A stretch of 64,000 bases of DNA, from the NCBI RefSeq assembly GCF_014203045.1, contig NZ_JACHIF010000003.1:558001-622000 (forward strand), given 5' to 3'. Below the pieces are notes generated by a model. The model was not told the origin of the DNA, searched no databases, and saw only the letters and a list, made by a program, of their open reading frames with translations. Numbering within the stretch: position 1 is the stretch's first letter; each line of letters opens with the position of its first letter. Below, in pieces: positions 62,058 to 64,000 of the stretch. The stretch is from Prosthecobacter dejongeii. GTDB taxonomy: Bacteria; Verrucomicrobiota; Verrucomicrobiia; Verrucomicrobiales; Verrucomicrobiaceae. The translations under genes were made by a program, and so were the position numbers.

Positions 62058-63092
62058 ATGCGCGTTTTCTGCCAACTTCTGACCCTCTTTCTTTTTCTCA
62101 CCGCCTCTATCCAGGCAGCGGAGGGAAAGACGGTCCGCATCCTGACGATTGGCAACAGCTTTTCCCGCAATGCGACGAATCACTTGGATGATCTAGCTGT
62201 TGCTGGTGGCCATACCTTGATTCACACGCCCATCGTGGTCGGAGGTGCTTCGTTGGAACTGCATTCGGGAAAGGCCATCGCCCACGCCAAAGACCCCAAG
62301 GACAAGGCGGGCCTTTACACGAATAGCCGCAGTCTCGTCCAGGAATTGAAAGCAGAAAAATGGGATTACGTAACGATCCAGCAGGCCAGCATCAAGAGTC
62401 ATGACCTGACAACTTACCAGCCGCATGCCGATCGCCTCTGGGAGCTTATCCATGAGAATGCTCCTTCCGCAAAGCTGCTTGTGCACCAGACCTGGGCCTA
62501 CCGGAAAGACGATCCGCGGTTTACTAAACCCAATGGCAAACCCGGCGAGCCAAAGACCCAGGCGGAAATGCATGAGATGCTGAGCAAAGCCTATGCAGCC
62601 ATTGCTACAGAACTGGGGGCCAAAAGTCTGCCTGTAGGTGATGCGATGTACATGGCCGATACCGATGCAAATTGGGGCTTCCAGCCTGGGCCTTCGTTTG
62701 ATCCCAAAAGTCTAAAGCGGCCAGCGTTGCCTAACCAAAAGCATTCTCTGCATGTGGGCTGGAATTGGAAGAAGGGAAAAGATGGTAAAATCACCCTGGG
62801 CATGGACGGTCATCATGCGAATCTGGCCGGGGAATATCTGGGTGCCTGCGTGTGGTATGAAGTGTTGTTTGGCGAAAGCCCCATCGGCAATGCCTATGTA
62901 CCCAAAGGACTGGCGGCAGACTATGCACGCTTTCTCCAGGAGACTGCCCATCGGGCTGTGACACAAGCTTCAGGGAGGGCCTCTTCTGCCGGTATCCTCG
63001 GCCGGGGGATGGATGGTTTGGCTCTCCGTGATTCTGCACTCAAGAGCAAAGAGCTGCAAACCTTCGCAGACCAGATTCCCCAACTTCAATGA
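62058..63092 (+). CDS. secreted DUF4886 / SGNH-hydrolase-like protein
   Basis: A 344-residue exported protein with signal peptide MRVFCQLLTLFLFLTASIQA. RILTIGNSFSRNATNHL contains a GNS(F)S block with the candidate nucleophile Ser. WDYVTIQQAS and LGMDGHHANLAGEYLGACVWYE (DxxH-like) follow, as in DUF4886 proteins related to SGNH hydrolases. It may remove acyl groups from polysaccharides. Its stop overlaps the ATG of the EamA gene by 4 bp (ATGA), so both are translated together. Confidence 0.85.
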   Translation: MRVFCQLLTLFLFLTASIQAAEGKTVRILTIGNSFSRNATNHLDDLAVAGGHTLIHTPIVVGGASLELHSGKAIAHAKDPKDKAGLYTNSRSLVQELKAEKWDYVTIQQASIKSHDLTTYQPHADRLWELIHENAPSAKLLVHQTWAYRKDDPRFTKPNGKPGEPKTQAEMHEMLSKAYAAIATELGAKSLPVGDAMYMADTDANWGFQPGPSFDPKSLKRPALPNQKHSLHVGWNWKKGKDGKITLGMDGHHANLAGEYLGACVWYEVLFGESPIGNAYVPKGLAADYARFLQETAHRAVTQASGRASSAGILGRGMDGLALRDSALKSKELQTFADQIPQLQ

Positions 63093-63964
63093 ATCCAGGT
63101 ACTCGTGCTCCGCGCTGGGCGGCCATCATCCCATGGCTGTTTGTCCTGCTGTGGAGCAGCGGTTTCATTGGGTCAAAGCTGGGTGTGCCGTATGCCGAGC
63201 CCTTCACTTTCCTCACCCTGCGCTACGTCATCGTGCTGGTGGTGCTGGTGCCCATCGCCCTGCTCACGCGTGCGCCATGGCCGCAGGGCAGGGGACAGAT
63301 CGCCCATCTCATTTTGGCGGGCCTGTTGATTCATGCCCTCTATCTGAGTGGCTGCGTGTACGCCTTGCGGTTAGGCCTGCCAGCAGGAATCGTCAGTCTC
63401 ATTGTCTCCCTGCAGCCCCTGCTGACAGCCGCCTTGGCTGGCATGATGCTGGGCGAAAAGGTGATGCCCCGGCAATGGTGCGGCCTGGCGCTGGGCTTCA
63501 TCGGCACGGTGCTGGTGGTCGCCCACAAAACGGGCAGCGGCCTCACCTTCATCTCCACCGTCCCTGCGCTTTTGGCCCTGATCGGCATTACCGCCGGCAC
63601 CCTCTGGCAAAAGCGTTTCTGTCCCGCCTTTGACCTGCGTACAAGCACCGTGGTGCAGTATGCCGCCAGCCTCGTCATCACGGCCATTCTCTCCCTGGTC
63701 ACCGAGACTCGCGAGGTGCAGTGGACGGGCCAGTTTGTCTTTGCCCTCCTGTGGGTGGCCTTGGTTCTTTCCATCGGTGCTATAAGCCTTTTAAATCACC
63801 TTATCCGCAGCGGCACCGCCGTGAATGTGGCCAGCCTCTTTTACACCGTCCCGGCGGTCACTGCCCTCATGGCCTGGGGCATCTTTGGCGAAACCCTCAC
63901 CGGCCTCTCCTTGGTTGGAATGGTAATCGCCGTGATCGGCGTCTGGCTGGCGCGGGGCAAGTGA
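63089..63964 (+). CDS. EamA family drug/metabolite transporter
   Basis: A 291-residue membrane protein with ten helices in two EamA repeats. Repeat 1 includes WLFVLLWSSGFIGSKLGVPYAEPFTFLTLRYVIV, and repeat 2 includes SLFYTVPAVTALMAWGIFGETLTGLSLVGMVIAVIGV. Substrates of these DMT exporters are varied (amino acids, nucleosides). ATG 63089 overlaps the preceding stop. The last 36 bases of the window after it hold nothing recognisable. Confidence 0.92.
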   Translation: MNPGTRAPRWAAIIPWLFVLLWSSGFIGSKLGVPYAEPFTFLTLRYVIVLVVLVPIALLTRAPWPQGRGQIAHLILAGLLIHALYLSGCVYALRLGLPAGIVSLIVSLQPLLTAALAGMMLGEKVMPRQWCGLALGFIGTVLVVAHKTGSGLTFISTVPALLALIGITAGTLWQKRFCPAFDLRTSTVVQYAASLVITAILSLVTETREVQWTGQFVFALLWVALVLSIGAISLLNHLIRSGTAVNVASLFYTVPAVTALMAWGIFGETLTGLSLVGMVIAVIGVWLARGK

Positions 63965-64000
63965 CTCAATTTTCCCTAATCCTGGCCCGTTGCGTGCGAT

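Overview
The window is a dense bacterial chromosome segment with about 60 protein genes on both strands. I saw no rRNA, tRNA, CRISPR array, prophage or intact insertion sequence. The gene content points to the Verrucomicrobiota, probably a free-living or particle-associated relative of Prosthecobacter or Verrucomicrobium. Supporting features are two secreted sulfatases, an Amuc_1098-type pilus secretin, an exosortase-type O-antigen ligase homologue, a Ser/Thr kinase fused to PEGA and formylglycine-generating-enzyme-like domains, and FG-GAP, PQQ-propeller and EF-hand secreted proteins. This assignment is an inference from family content. No marker gene proves it.

Layout. 1-1750: truncated murA and a small VapX/VapD-like pair. 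1850-6450: trpC, a divergent flavin-halogenase-like oxidoreductase, a flippase-like membrane protein and hom. 6460-7910: an accessory patch with a nuclease-like orphan, one copy of a dispersed repeat and a membrane protein. 8090-13950: L,D-transpeptidase, tatD, sulfatase and secreted beta-propeller. 13950-19900: thiH-thiS, proB, a coupled pair (inactive rhodanese plus a DNA-glycosylase-annotated family), pssA and a GT81-like glycosyltransferase. 19916-25510: second sulfatase, pilus secretin and a secreted NlpC-like protein. 25514-34610: ridA, glycogen synthase, M42 peptidase, lipid A acyltransferase-like, M50 and M20 peptidases, O-ligase and an SbcD-like nuclease. 34680-42046: GYF protein, rpoD, NamZ-like muramidase, carboxynorspermidine synthase, SDR and PQQ protein. 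42063-45236: second repeat copy, tandem small membrane paralogues, MFS-spermidine synthase fusion and a SnoaL lipoprotein. 45250-52185: parB, kinase fusion, DUF423, His-rich peptide, fabF and EF-hand protein. 52370-64000: Ski2-like helicase, FG-GAP protein, two MFS paralogues, FmdB-like protein, ohr, SDR/TetR pair, DUF4886 and EamA.

Most genes are single transcription units or short pairs. Housekeeping genes for the cell wall (murA), amino acids (trpC, hom, proB), thiamine, lipids (pssA, fabF), transcription (rpoD) and chromosome segregation (parB) are interleaved with genes for polysaccharide use, surface and stress functions. Clear convergent or terminal hairpins separate several units.

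Two observations stand out. First, a roughly 185-bp element occurs twice in opposite orientation (6901-7085 and 42063-42250). Each copy lies just downstream of a gene on the same strand and ends in an intrinsic-terminator hairpin plus T-run, which suggests an undescribed small-RNA or 3'-UTR element family. Second, almost none of the start codons I inspected has a Shine-Dalgarno sequence. Many are preceded by a short C/T-rich stretch instead.
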